Shown one piece after another: positions 1-8,580 of a stretch of 64,000 nt of DNA. The notes below the pieces were generated by a model that had not been told where the DNA came from, made no database searches, and saw only the letters and a program-made list of their open reading frames with translations. Made by a program: the position numbers and the translations under genes. Positions within the stretch are counted from its first letter, which is position 1. The number at the start of each line of letters is the position of its first letter. Source of the stretch: DUZB01 sp963747555 (GTDB lineage: Bacteria > Desulfobacterota > DSM-4660 > Desulfatiglandales > Desulfatiglandaceae); contig CAVVFZ010000025.1 in assembly GCA_963747555.1 (NCBI GenBank), positions 62,001 through 126,000 on the forward strand, read 5' to 3'.

Positions 1-76
1 TACCACTGCCGGACAGCGCCCCGAACAGGAGAAGTGTTCCTCCATTCGGGGTTTGGATGTTCCAGAAAGCCAATGA
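1..76 (+). CDS. rpsR: C-terminal end of ribosomal protein S18 (partial)
   Basis: The frame starting at base 2 is open to the TGA at 74-76 and reads T-T-A-G-Q-R-P-E and so on. If the preceding codon ended Y (the window begins with its last base, t), this matches the usual S18 ending 'LLPYT' followed by a variable tail. The stop overlaps the ATG of the next gene as ATGA (73-76), a typical sign of translational coupling. The identification rests on this short tail and on synteny: rpsF-rpsR-(DUF2232)-rplI-dnaB is common in this phylum. The start lies outside the window. Confidence 0.5.
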   Translation, partial: TTAGQRPEQEKCSSIRGLDVPESQ

Positions 77-1014
77 ATAGGTTAGATATCCTGGGGTGCC
101 TTGGGGCGGCCACATTTCTTCTGCTTGCCTCTGCGTGGATACCGCTTGTGGGACCTTTTTTCAGTTTGCTGACCCCATTGCCGTTCCTGTATTATACCGT
201 CAGACTTGGATTCTACCAGGGTATCAAACTGGCCGCCATCGCGGTATTTGCCATCGGTCTTGTGGCTAATCTTGCCGGGCAGCCGTATGTTTTTCTCTTC
301 GTGCTGGAGTTCAGCATCGTCGGTATTGGCTTGGCCGAGCTATTCAGGAGAAACTTCACGATCGGTCAGTGCCTATTCTGGGCCACGGTCATGATGCTGG
401 TGGTGGGTACGATCTCCCTTTTTGTCATCGGCCTTTCGAGAAACATGGGACCGGTGGAAATGGTCCTGAAATATCTTGAGGGTCATCTGAATGAGACCAT
501 CAGTGCCTACGAGAGCACCAACCATACGGCAGGAGAAAATGCCCTTGAACTGAAGAATTACGCGAAGGCGTTTCTTTCAACCATCTCTTGGATCTATCCA
601 TCTCTGATGATAATCGGAGCCGGTTTTGCCCTCTGGCTGAATGTGATGGTTGCCAGGCCGCTGTTCAGGCTTCGCGATCTCAAGTATCCGGATTTTCTCC
701 CTTTGGAAAATTGGAAATCTCCGGATCCTCTGGTTTGGGGTCTGATCGCATCCGGTTTTGCACTGATGGTGGCTTCGGGAGTCTTGAGATTCCTGGCGGT
801 GAATGCGCTGATTGTGATTCTTGTCATCTATTTTTTTCATGGGCTTTCCATTGTTTTATTCTTTTTTAAAAAGTACCGGGTGCCTTCCTGGATAAGGGTC
901 GGCGTCTATTTTTTGATTATCATTCAACAGCTTTTCATGATCGTGCTGGCCATTGCAGGCGTGTTTGATCAGTGGGTTGATTTCCGAAAAATTTATAAGA
1001 GATCAGAGAGCTGA
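73..1014 (+). CDS. DUF2232 (YybS-like) multi-pass membrane protein
   Basis: A 313-residue, very hydrophobic protein with about eight membrane-spanning stretches, beginning M-N-R-L-D-I-L-G and ending R-S-E-S. It resembles the DUF2232/YybS family, whose members lie between rpsR and rplI in many Desulfobacterota and Firmicutes. Biochemical function is unknown. I chose the ATG at 73, which overlaps the upstream stop as ATGA; a GTG at 34 would add 13 residues that read as the tail of the upstream gene in another frame. Family assignment comes from hydrophobic layout and synteny rather than a motif. Confidence 0.75.
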   Translation: MNRLDILGCLGAATFLLLASAWIPLVGPFFSLLTPLPFLYYTVRLGFYQGIKLAAIAVFAIGLVANLAGQPYVFLFVLEFSIVGIGLAELFRRNFTIGQCLFWATVMMLVVGTISLFVIGLSRNMGPVEMVLKYLEGHLNETISAYESTNHTAGENALELKNYAKAFLSTISWIYPSLMIIGAGFALWLNVMVARPLFRLRDLKYPDFLPLENWKSPDPLVWGLIASGFALMVASGVLRFLAVNALIVILVIYFFHGLSIVLFFFKKYRVPSWIRVGVYFLIIIQQLFMIVLAIAGVFDQWVDFRKIYKRSES

Positions 1015-1037
1015 TCTGGATAGTGGAGGGAAGTTTT

Positions 1038-1496
1038 ATGCAAGTGATTCTGACGCAGGATATGGATGATTTGGGCCTGGAGGGGAGTATCGTTGACGTG
1101 GCAAAGGGATATGGGAGGAACTATCTTGTTCCCCAGGGTTTTGCTCTGGAGGCTACACGACAGAATATCACCGCCCTTGGAATGCAGAGAAAAAAAATTG
1201 AGATGAAGCGGTTGAAGGTTCGCCAGGAGGCTGAAGCATTCAAGGCAAAAATGGATGGAACCGTTCTGACGTTCACTCAGAAAGCGGGTGCTGAAGGAAA
1301 GCTTTATGGCTCGGTAACCACCATGGATATCGCTTCTGCCCTTGAAGAAAAAGGCATTGTGATCGACAGGCATAAAATCGTTCTGGAAAAACCCGTGAAA
1401 GAACTTGGTGAATTCGATGTGGATGTGAAGATCTATCCCAAGGTTGTGGCAACCATAAAGGTTGTTGTGTCCGCAGAAGAAGAGGTCCAGCAATAG
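1038..1496 (+). CDS. rplI: 50S ribosomal protein L9
   Basis: 152 residues, the normal L9 length. The N-terminal RNA-binding domain is clear (M-Q-V-I-L-T-Q-D-M-D-D-L-G, then G-R-N-Y-L-V-P-Q-G-F-A at about residues 28-38). It is followed by the long connecting helix rich in K/E and the C-terminal domain. L9 binds domain V of 23S rRNA at the base of the L1 stalk. The ATG at 1038 follows a GGAGGG ribosome-binding site; the GTG at 1023 overlaps that site and is unlikely to be used. Lies between the DUF2232 gene and dnaB in the conserved operon. Confidence 0.97.
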   Translation: MQVILTQDMDDLGLEGSIVDVAKGYGRNYLVPQGFALEATRQNITALGMQRKKIEMKRLKVRQEAEAFKAKMDGTVLTFTQKAGAEGKLYGSVTTMDIASALEEKGIVIDRHKIVLEKPVKELGEFDVDVKIYPKVVATIKVVVSAEEEVQQ

Positions 1497-1534
1497 TTTG
1501 AATCGAATCTCGACCTTGGGTTTTCGAGTTCTCC

Positions 1535-2899
1535 ATGGCAAAAGCGATAAAGAAGGATTCCCCCTCCGGGCTGAAAGTCCCTCCTCATAATATCGAGGCG
1601 GAGCAGGCTGTGTTGGGGGGAGTTCTGATCAACAATGACGCCTTGAACCAGGTGATGGACCTGCTTTCTCCTGGAGATTTCTACCGCGAAGCACATGCAG
1701 TCCTGTTTGAAGGCATGGTGAGCCTTTACAACAGCTCTGAGCCTATCGATATTATTACGCTCTCCCAGATTCTCAACAAAAAAGAAGTGTTGGAAAAAGT
1801 AGGGGGGGTAGACTATCTTTCAACGCTGGTACAGAGCGTCGCGACCTCGGCCGGAATTGTCTATCACGCTGAAATCATTCGTAACCTCTCCATAAGAAGA
1901 AAATTGATCAGCCAGTGTTCGACGATTTCGGAATTGTGTTTTCACGAACAGGAAGACACGGCGAGTCTTCTCGAAATGGCTGAGCAGTCTATCTTTGATA
2001 TTGCCGAAGGGCAGATTCGGGAAGGCTTCAAAAGCCTGAAGCAGGTCATTACAGGCAGTTTCAAAAAGTTAGAGAGTGTTTCCCAGTTTGAAGGGTATGT
2101 GACCGGCGTTCCCACCGGTTTTGAACACTTCGACCGTCTGACGGCCGGCCTTCAGCCTTCCGATCTTATTATTATCGCGGGTCGGCCCAGCATGGGGAAG
2201 ACCGCTTTTGCCCTGAATATCGGGTATAACGCGGCAAAAATTACCGGGAAGGGGGTGGCCGTTTTTTCCCTGGAGATGTCTACCCAGCAATTGGGTATCA
2301 GGCTGCTTGGGTTCGACTCGCGCATAAACGCCACGAAATTGAGGACAGGCAACCTTCGGTCCGATGACTGGCCCCGCCTTACGGAATCGGCAAACCGTTT
2401 GTCTCAGCTTCCCATTTACATCGACGACTCCTCAGCTACCGGTGTTCTTGATATGAAGGCGAAGTGCAGGAGACTCAAGAAACAACACGACTTGACCCTT
2501 GTCATTATCGATTATATGCAGTTGATTCAGGGCAGGAATTCAGCCGAATCGCGACAGATAGAGATGTCGGAAATATCGAGATCGCTGAAATCCATGGCAA
2601 AGGATCTGGATGTGCCCGTGGTGGCCCTTTCCCAGCTGAACAGAAAAGTGGAGGACAGGCCCAATAAGAGACCACAGCTGGCTGATCTGAGAGAAAGTGG
2701 CGCTATCGAGCAGGATGCGGATGTGATTGCCTTCATTTATCGAGATGAAGTGTACAATCCGAACTCCGAAGAAAACCGAAATATTGCAGAGATTATTATC
2801 GGAAAGCAGAGAAACGGACCGACCGATAAATTCAAATTGACTTTCCAGAAAGAGCTAACGCTCTTCAGAAATTACACACCTCAAGAGGTCCCCATGTGA
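1535..2899 (+). CDS. dnaB: Replicative DNA helicase DnaB
   Basis: 454 residues, full length for DnaB. The N-terminal DnaG-interacting domain (P-P-H-N-I-E-A-E-Q-A-V-L-G-G at about 17-30) is followed by the RecA-like helicase core. The Walker A motif is G-R-P-S-M-G-K-T-A-F (about 217-226) and Walker B is L-V-I-I-D-Y-M-Q-L-I (about 322-331). It is the hexameric 5'-3' helicase that unwinds DNA at the fork and recruits primase. Last gene of the rpsR-rplI-dnaB run; a strong terminator follows within ten bases of the stop. No intein is present. Confidence 0.98.
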   Translation: MAKAIKKDSPSGLKVPPHNIEAEQAVLGGVLINNDALNQVMDLLSPGDFYREAHAVLFEGMVSLYNSSEPIDIITLSQILNKKEVLEKVGGVDYLSTLVQSVATSAGIVYHAEIIRNLSIRRKLISQCSTISELCFHEQEDTASLLEMAEQSIFDIAEGQIREGFKSLKQVITGSFKKLESVSQFEGYVTGVPTGFEHFDRLTAGLQPSDLIIIAGRPSMGKTAFALNIGYNAAKITGKGVAVFSLEMSTQQLGIRLLGFDSRINATKLRTGNLRSDDWPRLTESANRLSQLPIYIDDSSATGVLDMKAKCRRLKKQHDLTLVIIDYMQLIQGRNSAESRQIEMSEISRSLKSMAKDLDVPVVALSQLNRKVEDRPNKRPQLADLRESGAIEQDADVIAFIYRDEVYNPNSEENRNIAEIIIGKQRNGPTDKFKLTFQKELTLFRNYTPQEVPM

Positions 2900-2904
2900 T
2901 CTGC

Positions 2905-2940
2905 AAAAACCCGCATTCCTTCCGAGAGGAAGCGGGTTTT
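2905..2940. terminator. Bidirectional rho-independent terminator between dnaB and apbE
   Basis: The stem AAAACCCGC/GCGGGTTTT encloses a second pairing (CCTTCC/GGAAG). A-tract on one side and T-tract on the other allow termination of dnaB (+) and of the convergent rnf-apbE operon (-). Confidence 0.85.
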
Positions 2941-2967
2941 GCTATTTCAGTGGACTGCAAGGGTCGA

Positions 2968-4026
2968 TCACGCAGCGCTTTTCCATCCGGCTGACGCCAT
3001 CTTTTTCGCGTATCTGTCCACAATGAGGCATTCGGTTTGGGGCAGAGAGTTGATGAACTGGATTCCTTTTTCAGGACTCATGACAAAGACAGAGGTTGAG
3101 AGGGCATCTGCCTCCGTGGTTGTCCGGGCCAGAACAGATACGCTGGAGTCTGTATCGGGCGAGAATCCGGTTACGGGATCGATGATATGGTGAAACATCT
3201 TTTCCCTGTCAAAGTACACCTCGTAATTGCCGGAAGTGGCAATGGCCCCACCGGTCATTTGGATGATGTCGGGATAAGCCTTCTTTTTCTGGGGATCCTG
3301 AATGGCGATGGTCCATGGTTTCCCATTTTTCTTGTGGCCCATGGTTCGGATATCGCCACCGGCATTGATGAGATGATTGCTGATGTTATGAGACGCAAGA
3401 ATTTCCGAGGCACGATCAACAATGTATCCCTTGGCGATGCCATCCAGGGTGATGCCCATTCCGTCCTTTCGAAAGTGGATATCTCGCCCGCTCACGCTGA
3501 TGTCCGCAGCATTAACCAGTTTCAGCGCATCTTCCAGGCGGGCTCTCGAGGGGGGGCCTCCCTTCCCTGTAGAAAAACTGTTTTTGAAGAGGTCGACAAC
3601 CGGCTGCACGGAGATATCAAAGGCGCCGTTACTTATTTTGTGGTAATCGAGTGCCCTGGTAATTACGGCCAATACTTCCGGGGATACATCTTTTACCGTG
3701 CCCTGACGGTTGAGGTGTGCAATGGCAGTAGCGCTGTCAAAACGACTCATCTCCCGTGTTAATCGGTCAATTTCTTCAAATGCCTCTTCCATAGCCTGTT
3801 GGGCCTGATCTTTCGACCCGTGAAGAAGGGTCATGGATACAAATGTCCCCATGGCGAGTCTGGTTTTGGTGACCTTGTGCAGTTCCTGGTTGAACTTAAC
3901 CGCCTCAGCGGTCAAAGGCAAAACGGCCGCTGCCCCGAGTCCCATGCCCAGGATCCCCGAAAGTTTCAAAAAATTCCTCCGGTTTATGGGATCGGTTTCC
4001 ATTGATATGCGATTGTTTACAGTCAT
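2968..4026 (-). CDS. apbE: FAD:protein FMN transferase ApbE
   Basis: 352 residues. Transfers FMN from FAD to a threonine of target proteins; RnfG and RnfD, encoded upstream, carry such threonines (see those entries). Family motifs are present: L-D-G-I-A-K-G-Y-I-V-D, N-A-G-G-D-I-R-T-M-G and H-I-I-D-P-V-T-G. The N-terminus has a twin-arginine-like export signal (R-R-N-F-L-K followed by a hydrophobic stretch ending near A-E-A), consistent with work outside the membrane, where the flavinylated domains face. The ATG at 4026 has a GGAGGAAG ribosome-binding site; the in-frame ATG 15 bases upstream overlaps that site. Last gene of the rnf operon. Confidence 0.93.
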   Translation of the reverse strand: MTVNNRISMETDPINRRNFLKLSGILGMGLGAAAVLPLTAEAVKFNQELHKVTKTRLAMGTFVSMTLLHGSKDQAQQAMEEAFEEIDRLTREMSRFDSATAIAHLNRQGTVKDVSPEVLAVITRALDYHKISNGAFDISVQPVVDLFKNSFSTGKGGPPSRARLEDALKLVNAADISVSGRDIHFRKDGMGITLDGIAKGYIVDRASEILASHNISNHLINAGGDIRTMGHKKNGKPWTIAIQDPQKKKAYPDIIQMTGGAIATSGNYEVYFDREKMFHHIIDPVTGFSPDTDSSVSVLARTTTEADALSTSVFVMSPEKGIQFINSLPQTECLIVDRYAKKMASAGWKSAA

Positions 4027-4095
4027 TATTTCTTCCTCCATCGGTATGTTTAACGGTCAACTGATTGTTAAAAAATATCAGAGTTCTCAAAGGGC

Positions 4096-4965
4096 TTAGT
4101 CTTCTGTACCGGTTTTTGCTTGCACGACCGGTTGTTCCTCCGGTTGAAATTTCCTGAATATATTTCGAGGGCATTTTTCGACGCATACTTCGCCGCACTC
4201 GGGACCATATTCCAGACATTTATCATGGTCTATCATGATAAGGCCGTCTTTCAGTTCCACGGCCTTTGCCGGACAGACTTTCACGCACATTTTGCAGGAG
4301 ATGCATCCAACCCCGCAAATCTGTTTTACTTCTTTTCCGCCATCTTTTGTACTGCAGGGAACCCAGACCCGCGCTTTTGACGGGACCAGCTCAATAATTT
4401 TTTTCGGGCAGGCACGGACACAGGTTCCGCAACCCACACAACGTTCCGGGTCCACCCAGGGAAAAGAATGATCCATGACAATGGCGTCGAATGGGCAGCT
4501 TGTCGCACATTCTCCCAGCCCCACACAGGCATAAGCGCATGCCGAAGGACCGCCGAAAGCCAGATTGGCTGCCGTACACGAGCCGTAGCCGATATAACTG
4601 AGCTTTTCTTCCACTTTTCCTTCCACGCGCGAACAACGGATAGCAGCAATCATATTCGCTACGGAACCCATCTTCTTCCCGGTGATTTCCGCCACCATTT
4701 CCGCCACTTCAGCTTTTCCGGGGAAACAGAGATTCGGGGCTACATCCGGGTCATGGACAACTGCTTCAGCGTATGCTTCGCATCCTGGGAAGCCGCAGCC
4801 GCCTCACTGTGCGCCGGCAAGAACTTCCAGGACCTCTTCCACCTTCGGATTGGCTTCCACCGCGAACTTGTGTGCCGCGAGGGCAAGCCCTATCCCGAAG
4901 AAAAGACCTATGCAGCCGAGGACGGCTATTCCACCAAGTGCCAGTTTGATTAATAGGGGATCCAT
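4096..4965 (-). CDS. rnfB: Rnf complex ferredoxin subunit RnfB, predicted selenoprotein (in-frame TGA)
   Basis: Read from the ATG at 4965 (after AGGAG) the frame gives one TM helix, then the RnfB cluster motif in which the first cysteine codon is TGA (complement of 4804-4806, residue 54): A-Q-[TGA]-G-G-C-G-F-P-G-C. The same frame then continues to 4096, giving 289 residues, the usual size of a long clostridial-type RnfB. The C-terminal part has several ferredoxin-like cysteine runs (C-V-G-C-G-T-C-V-R-A-C-P; C-I-S-C-K-M-C-V-K-V-C-P). RnfB takes electrons from ferredoxin into the complex. Sec as a cluster ligand is inference; a single substitution (TGC or TGT to TGA) would look the same. A GTG at 4707 would start a truncated form lacking the motif. 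Placed between rnfA and apbE. Confidence 0.8.
4775..4793 (-). promoter_or_regulatory. Possible bacterial SECIS hairpin after the rnfB TGA
   Basis: Ten bases after the TGA the minus strand can form GCUUC-(9-nt loop CCAGGAUGC)-GAAGC. Stem position, loop size and a GG in the loop fit the loose bacterial SECIS description. The stem is only five pairs and overlaps conserved coding sequence, so this is weak support. Confidence 0.35.
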
Positions 4966-4973
4966 ATCCTCTC

Positions 4974-5936
4974 CTAAAAAATGGACATTCCGGAAAAACC
5001 CAGGAAAGAAAGGGCAAAGAGACCGGCGACCACAAATGCGATGGGCAGTCCCCGATACGTTGGCGGAACTGTCGCTAATTCCAGCCTTTCCCGCACGGAG
5101 GACATTAAAAAAAGTGCAACGAGAAATCCCAATCCCGCGCCGATAGCCAGCATGAGACTTTCCAGGGCGTTATAATTGCTGCCCGCGAGGATTAAAGGGA
5201 CTGCGATGATAATACAATTGGCAATGACAAGGACCAGGTAAACACCGAATGCCTTGAAGAGGGCCGGGTTTACTTTTCTCAGTATGGTGTCTACGGCCTG
5301 AACGGAAAGGGAAACGAGCCCTATGAAGACCACAATCTGTAGAAAATCAAGCCGGAAAGGCAGTAGTATGAACTGATAAAAAAACCAGGACATCATGGCG
5401 CTGGCCACCATGACAAGGGTAAAGGTGATCCCCATCCCCACTGCCGTAGATTTCTTCTGAGAAGTCCCGAAGAACACACACAGCCCAAGATACTTTGAAA
5501 AGACAAAGTTGTTGATAATCATCGCCCCTATGAGAATGGAAAATAGATACCCAAGATAGACCTTTTTTACACTCAGAATAGCGGTCCCCAGCGATTTCCC
5601 TTCCGAGGAGATATTGTTCACGGTGAGCGTGTGGGGTTCTTTCGTATTGAGATCGTCTTGGAAAACCAGTGTAACCTGCCTCTTGTCGGGACTCAGGACA
5701 ATGTTTTTCACCTTGAGGCGAATGTCGGGGTCCGGTTTTTCAAAGGCCGAATAATTCGCAGGGTTTTTTGCCCACTCTTCGTCCACAGGTCCGGCGAATT
5801 CTATGACAATGCTGTTAGGAGCCTTGAACGTGGTTTTTTTTACAAAACGGTGCTCCGATTCACAGCCGCCAACAAGGAAGAGGCATATGATTGTGAAAAT
5901 AACAGGAAACAAGACCCCTTTCTTCTGCACTTGCAT
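4974..5936 (-). CDS. rnfA: RnfA with an N-terminal lipoprotein/Ig-like extension
   Basis: The last ~195 residues are a normal RnfA: six hydrophobic segments starting Y-L-G-Y-L-F-S-I-L-I-G-A and containing N-N-F-V-F-S-K-Y-L-G-L-C. In front lie ~125 residues absent from ordinary RnfA (about 190 residues). They comprise a lipoprotein-type signal with lipobox L-V-G-G-C (Cys about 25) and a beta-rich stretch of the bacterial Ig-like (Big_5/SbsA) kind with P-N-S-I-V-I-E-F and Q-V-T-L-V-F. Both parts are in one open frame with no internal stop. RnfA is a membrane subunit carrying the intramembrane [2Fe-2S] cluster together with RnfE. The extension would lie outside the membrane next to RnfG. Nine bases separate its stop from rnfB. 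Confidence 0.9.
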   Translation of the reverse strand: MQVQKKGVLFPVIFTIICLFLVGGCESEHRFVKKTTFKAPNSIVIEFAGPVDEEWAKNPANYSAFEKPDPDIRLKVKNIVLSPDKRQVTLVFQDDLNTKEPHTLTVNNISSEGKSLGTAILSVKKVYLGYLFSILIGAMIINNFVFSKYLGLCVFFGTSQKKSTAVGMGITFTLVMVASAMMSWFFYQFILLPFRLDFLQIVVFIGLVSLSVQAVDTILRKVNPALFKAFGVYLVLVIANCIIIAVPLILAGSNYNALESLMLAIGAGLGFLVALFLMSSVRERLELATVPPTYRGLPIAFVVAGLFALSFLGFSGMSIF

Positions 5937-5942
5937 GGCTTG

Positions 5943-6560
5943 TTACCCCCTCTTCTTTCTATTGTAAACCAATTCCATGTAGTTGAACATGGCCATCATG
6001 ATGCCTACGCAAAAAAAACCTGCCGCTGGGAGTACAAAGAAAAGGAGAGGGCGAAAACCCAACACGTCATAGCCTAAAATGGTGCCCATACCCAGCAATT
6101 CCCGAACAAAACCGAGGGCTATCATTCCAAACATGAAACCCAGACCCATTCCGATGCCGTCCCAAAATGAAGATGGAACGGAATTTTTGCAGGCAAACAT
6201 CTCAAGCCTCATGGTAATAATGGCAAACGCAACGATCAATTTTACAAAAATCCCCATCTCCTTGTAGGCTGCGGGCATGTAGGCAGCCAGTACAAGATCG
6301 ATTACGGTTACCCAGGTCGCAATCGTCAGTGTATAGGTGGGTATCCGTATCCTCGGATGAATATAGTCTTTGATGGCCGCTATGGTGCAACTGGAAAAGA
6401 CCTGTACAAAAAGGACCGCTACTCCCAGCATGATTCCGTTCATGACGCTTGTGCTGATCCCTACCGCCGGACACATGGAAAGGGCCAGGCGAAAAATAGG
6501 ATTTTCGTTCAGGATGCCGTTGGAGACCAATTGGAAATTTGTTTTTGTTGTTGCAGGCAC
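5943..6560 (-). CDS. rnfE: Rnf complex membrane subunit RnfE
   Basis: 205 residues with six hydrophobic segments. N-terminal N-G-I-L-N-E-N-P-I-F-R-L-A-L-S-M-C-P-A is the RnfE/NqrD signature, including the conserved cysteine used for the intramembrane iron-sulfur site shared with RnfA. Length is normal. It lies between rnfG and rnfA, as in most rnf operons, and ends seven bases before rnfA begins. Confidence 0.95.
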   Translation of the reverse strand: MPATTKTNFQLVSNGILNENPIFRLALSMCPAVGISTSVMNGIMLGVAVLFVQVFSSCTIAAIKDYIHPRIRIPTYTLTIATWVTVIDLVLAAYMPAAYKEMGIFVKLIVAFAIITMRLEMFACKNSVPSSFWDGIGMGLGFMFGMIALGFVRELLGMGTILGYDVLGFRPLLFFVLPAAGFFCVGIMMAMFNYMELVYNRKKRG

Positions 6561-6593
6561 TGCTTTCCTCCTGACCCGGCGAGCAAGCGAATC

Positions 6594-7508
6594 TTAAAAG
6601 GCAACCGGAATATGTTGACTCACGATAATATTGTCCAGGATATTGATTCTGTAGGCGAACTTTCGAATAATTCCTTTGACTCCCTGGGTAACGGCCCTGC
6701 TGGAGATAGTTGCCCCGGTCAGGGCATAGATATCCTGGTCCTCATACTTGCTTCGGATGGTATCGATAACCCCCTTCGGGAACGGTTCCGCTTCACCCTC
6801 TTTCATTTCCAGGTATTTCCTGTACTCTTCCGGAAGCGGTTCTTTGATGACTTTGATCTTTTTCAAAACATCGAGGCTTTTTCCCTTGAATTGATTTTTG
6901 AAATAAGCCTGCACTATTTCTCCCCCAAGGCCCGGATCTTCTTCGTGTTCCATGATCTCCAGCCCGATAATCCTGAAAGACTTGTCAACGGCGAGTATCA
7001 CCCGTATGAATGTTTTAAATCCCTGAAATTTCCCGGGAATCAGATAGGCAAGATGACCGGATCCCCATGTGGCGATGATGGTTTCATCCGCATAGCTGAA
7101 CGCTGCGGGCGGTTTCAAAACGGTGCGCAATGCCGTTGCGCGATCCTGGGCTTCCGCTGCTTCCTTTGGCGTGATAGGAAGGGCAAAACGATTCACAAAC
7201 TGTCCATCCAGGTCTACTACAACCAGGTCATAGCCAGTGCCGTTCTCCTTGAGTACCGGCACCATATACCCTAACGTTTTTGCTTCTCCGTTTTCCAATA
7301 AATACCTGTAGATGGTGTAGAGTTTGAGATCAGAAGGGGCCGGATGGTTTTTTGTATACCCAAGCAGACCCAACATGGTTTCCTGTACCTTGACATGTTC
7401 GTTGTGTTTTTTCGCCTTGTCCGTGATGACGAATACGAATCCCATGACCAGAGCGGCAATGAGGCATGAAACGGTCAACCGCATGATGATGGTAATAATC
7501 TCTTTCAT
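6594..7508 (-). CDS. rnfG: Rnf complex flavoprotein subunit RnfG
   Basis: 304 residues. One N-terminal membrane anchor (M-K-E-I-I-T-I-I-M-R-L-T-V and onward) precedes an extracytoplasmic FMN-binding domain. The flavinylation motif L-T-G-A-T-I-S-S-R-A-V lies at about residues 263-273; FMN is attached by ApbE to the second Thr. I chose the ATG at 7508: it has AAGGAG upstream and overlaps the rnfD stop (7505-7507). A longer open frame to 7601 lies wholly inside rnfD. Confidence 0.95.
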   Translation of the reverse strand: MKEIITIIMRLTVSCLIAALVMGFVFVITDKAKKHNEHVKVQETMLGLLGYTKNHPAPSDLKLYTIYRYLLENGEAKTLGYMVPVLKENGTGYDLVVVDLDGQFVNRFALPITPKEAAEAQDRATALRTVLKPPAAFSYADETIIATWGSGHLAYLIPGKFQGFKTFIRVILAVDKSFRIIGLEIMEHEEDPGLGGEIVQAYFKNQFKGKSLDVLKKIKVIKEPLPEEYRKYLEMKEGEAEPFPKGVIDTIRSKYEDQDIYALTGATISSRAVTQGVKGIIRKFAYRINILDNIIVSQHIPVAF

Positions 7509-8527
7509 TTCTGCGCTCCTTTTTGGGGAGCGAACCGCTTGGGCCTGAACCATCCCTCCAATGCGGGGACAAGCGGGTTCATCAGAAGAATCGCATAGCA
7601 CACCCCTTCCGGATATCCTCCTTTGAGGCGAATAAGAACCGTGAGTGCGCCTATGCCGGCCCCGAAAAGGATTTTGGCCGTATCCTGCGACGGGGAGGTT
7701 ACATAGTCCGTTGCCATGAAAAAGGCCCCCAACATGACCCCGCCGGAGAGGACTGCAAGCAACGGGTTGCCCGTAAACAGCGTTTCGCCGCCGAAGGCCC
7801 AGGTAAGGATTGCTATGGAAACGATGACGGATGCCGGAATGTGCCAGGTGATATATCTCTTATAGATCAGAAAGATGCCTCCTAAAAGAAGCAGAAAGGA
7901 GGAGGTTTCCCCTATACATCCCGGTCGCCAGCCGATAAAAAAATCAGTATACATCGTTCCAAGCGAACCAAATTTTTCCACGAGGGCTGCCTCGCCGTAA
8001 TGTTTCAGGACATAAAGCGGGGTGGCCGTGGATACCGCATCGACCCCTGTTCCCATATATTTGAAAATGGACAGGTCCCTGATGGGGGGAAGCCATGCGG
8101 AAGTCATGGCTACGGGAAAAGTGGCCACCAGGAAGGCGCGACCGATCAGGGCAGGGTTGAAGATGTTGAATCCGATGCCTCCCAACAGGTGTTTGGCAAC
8201 ATAAACTGCCATGATCGCCCCTAATATGGGAATCCAATAAGGCACGCCGGGAGGAATGATAAAGGCCATGAGGAGGCCCGTGATAACCGCGCTGCCGTCT
8301 CGGATCGTGACGGGCCTGTGCAGGAGTTTCTGGGAAATAGCCTCCACGGCAACGCAGCTCCCTACACTGACTGCGGTGATAATCAGCGTTTGGAGACCAA
8401 AGATAAATACGGAAAGGATAAGCGGCGGAAGCAGGCAGGCTACGACTGTCCACATGATCTTTTCTACCGACTCGCCGCTCTTTATGTGGGGGGATAACGA
8501 TACGGTCAACAGAGGATAATCAGCCAT
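7505..8527 (-). CDS. rnfD: Rnf complex membrane flavoprotein subunit RnfD
   Basis: 340 residues, polytopic. Carries the covalent-FMN motif A-V-S-T-A-T-P-L-Y-V at about 165-174; the Thr before P is the expected ApbE target. R-D-G-S-A-V-I-T-G-L-L near residue 77 is also typical of RnfD/NqrB. RnfD is a core part of the ion-translocating module. Overlaps rnfG by four bases, indicating coupled translation. Confidence 0.96.
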   Translation of the reverse strand: MADYPLLTVSLSPHIKSGESVEKIMWTVVACLLPPLILSVFIFGLQTLIITAVSVGSCVAVEAISQKLLHRPVTIRDGSAVITGLLMAFIIPPGVPYWIPILGAIMAVYVAKHLLGGIGFNIFNPALIGRAFLVATFPVAMTSAWLPPIRDLSIFKYMGTGVDAVSTATPLYVLKHYGEAALVEKFGSLGTMYTDFFIGWRPGCIGETSSFLLLLGGIFLIYKRYITWHIPASVIVSIAILTWAFGGETLFTGNPLLAVLSGGVMLGAFFMATDYVTSPSQDTAKILFGAGIGALTVLIRLKGGYPEGVCYAILLMNPLVPALEGWFRPKRFAPQKGAQK

Positions 8528-8580
8528 CTACAATGTTCCTTCTTTGGTTTTCTTCACTGAAGACTTGTGAAAAGCGGACA

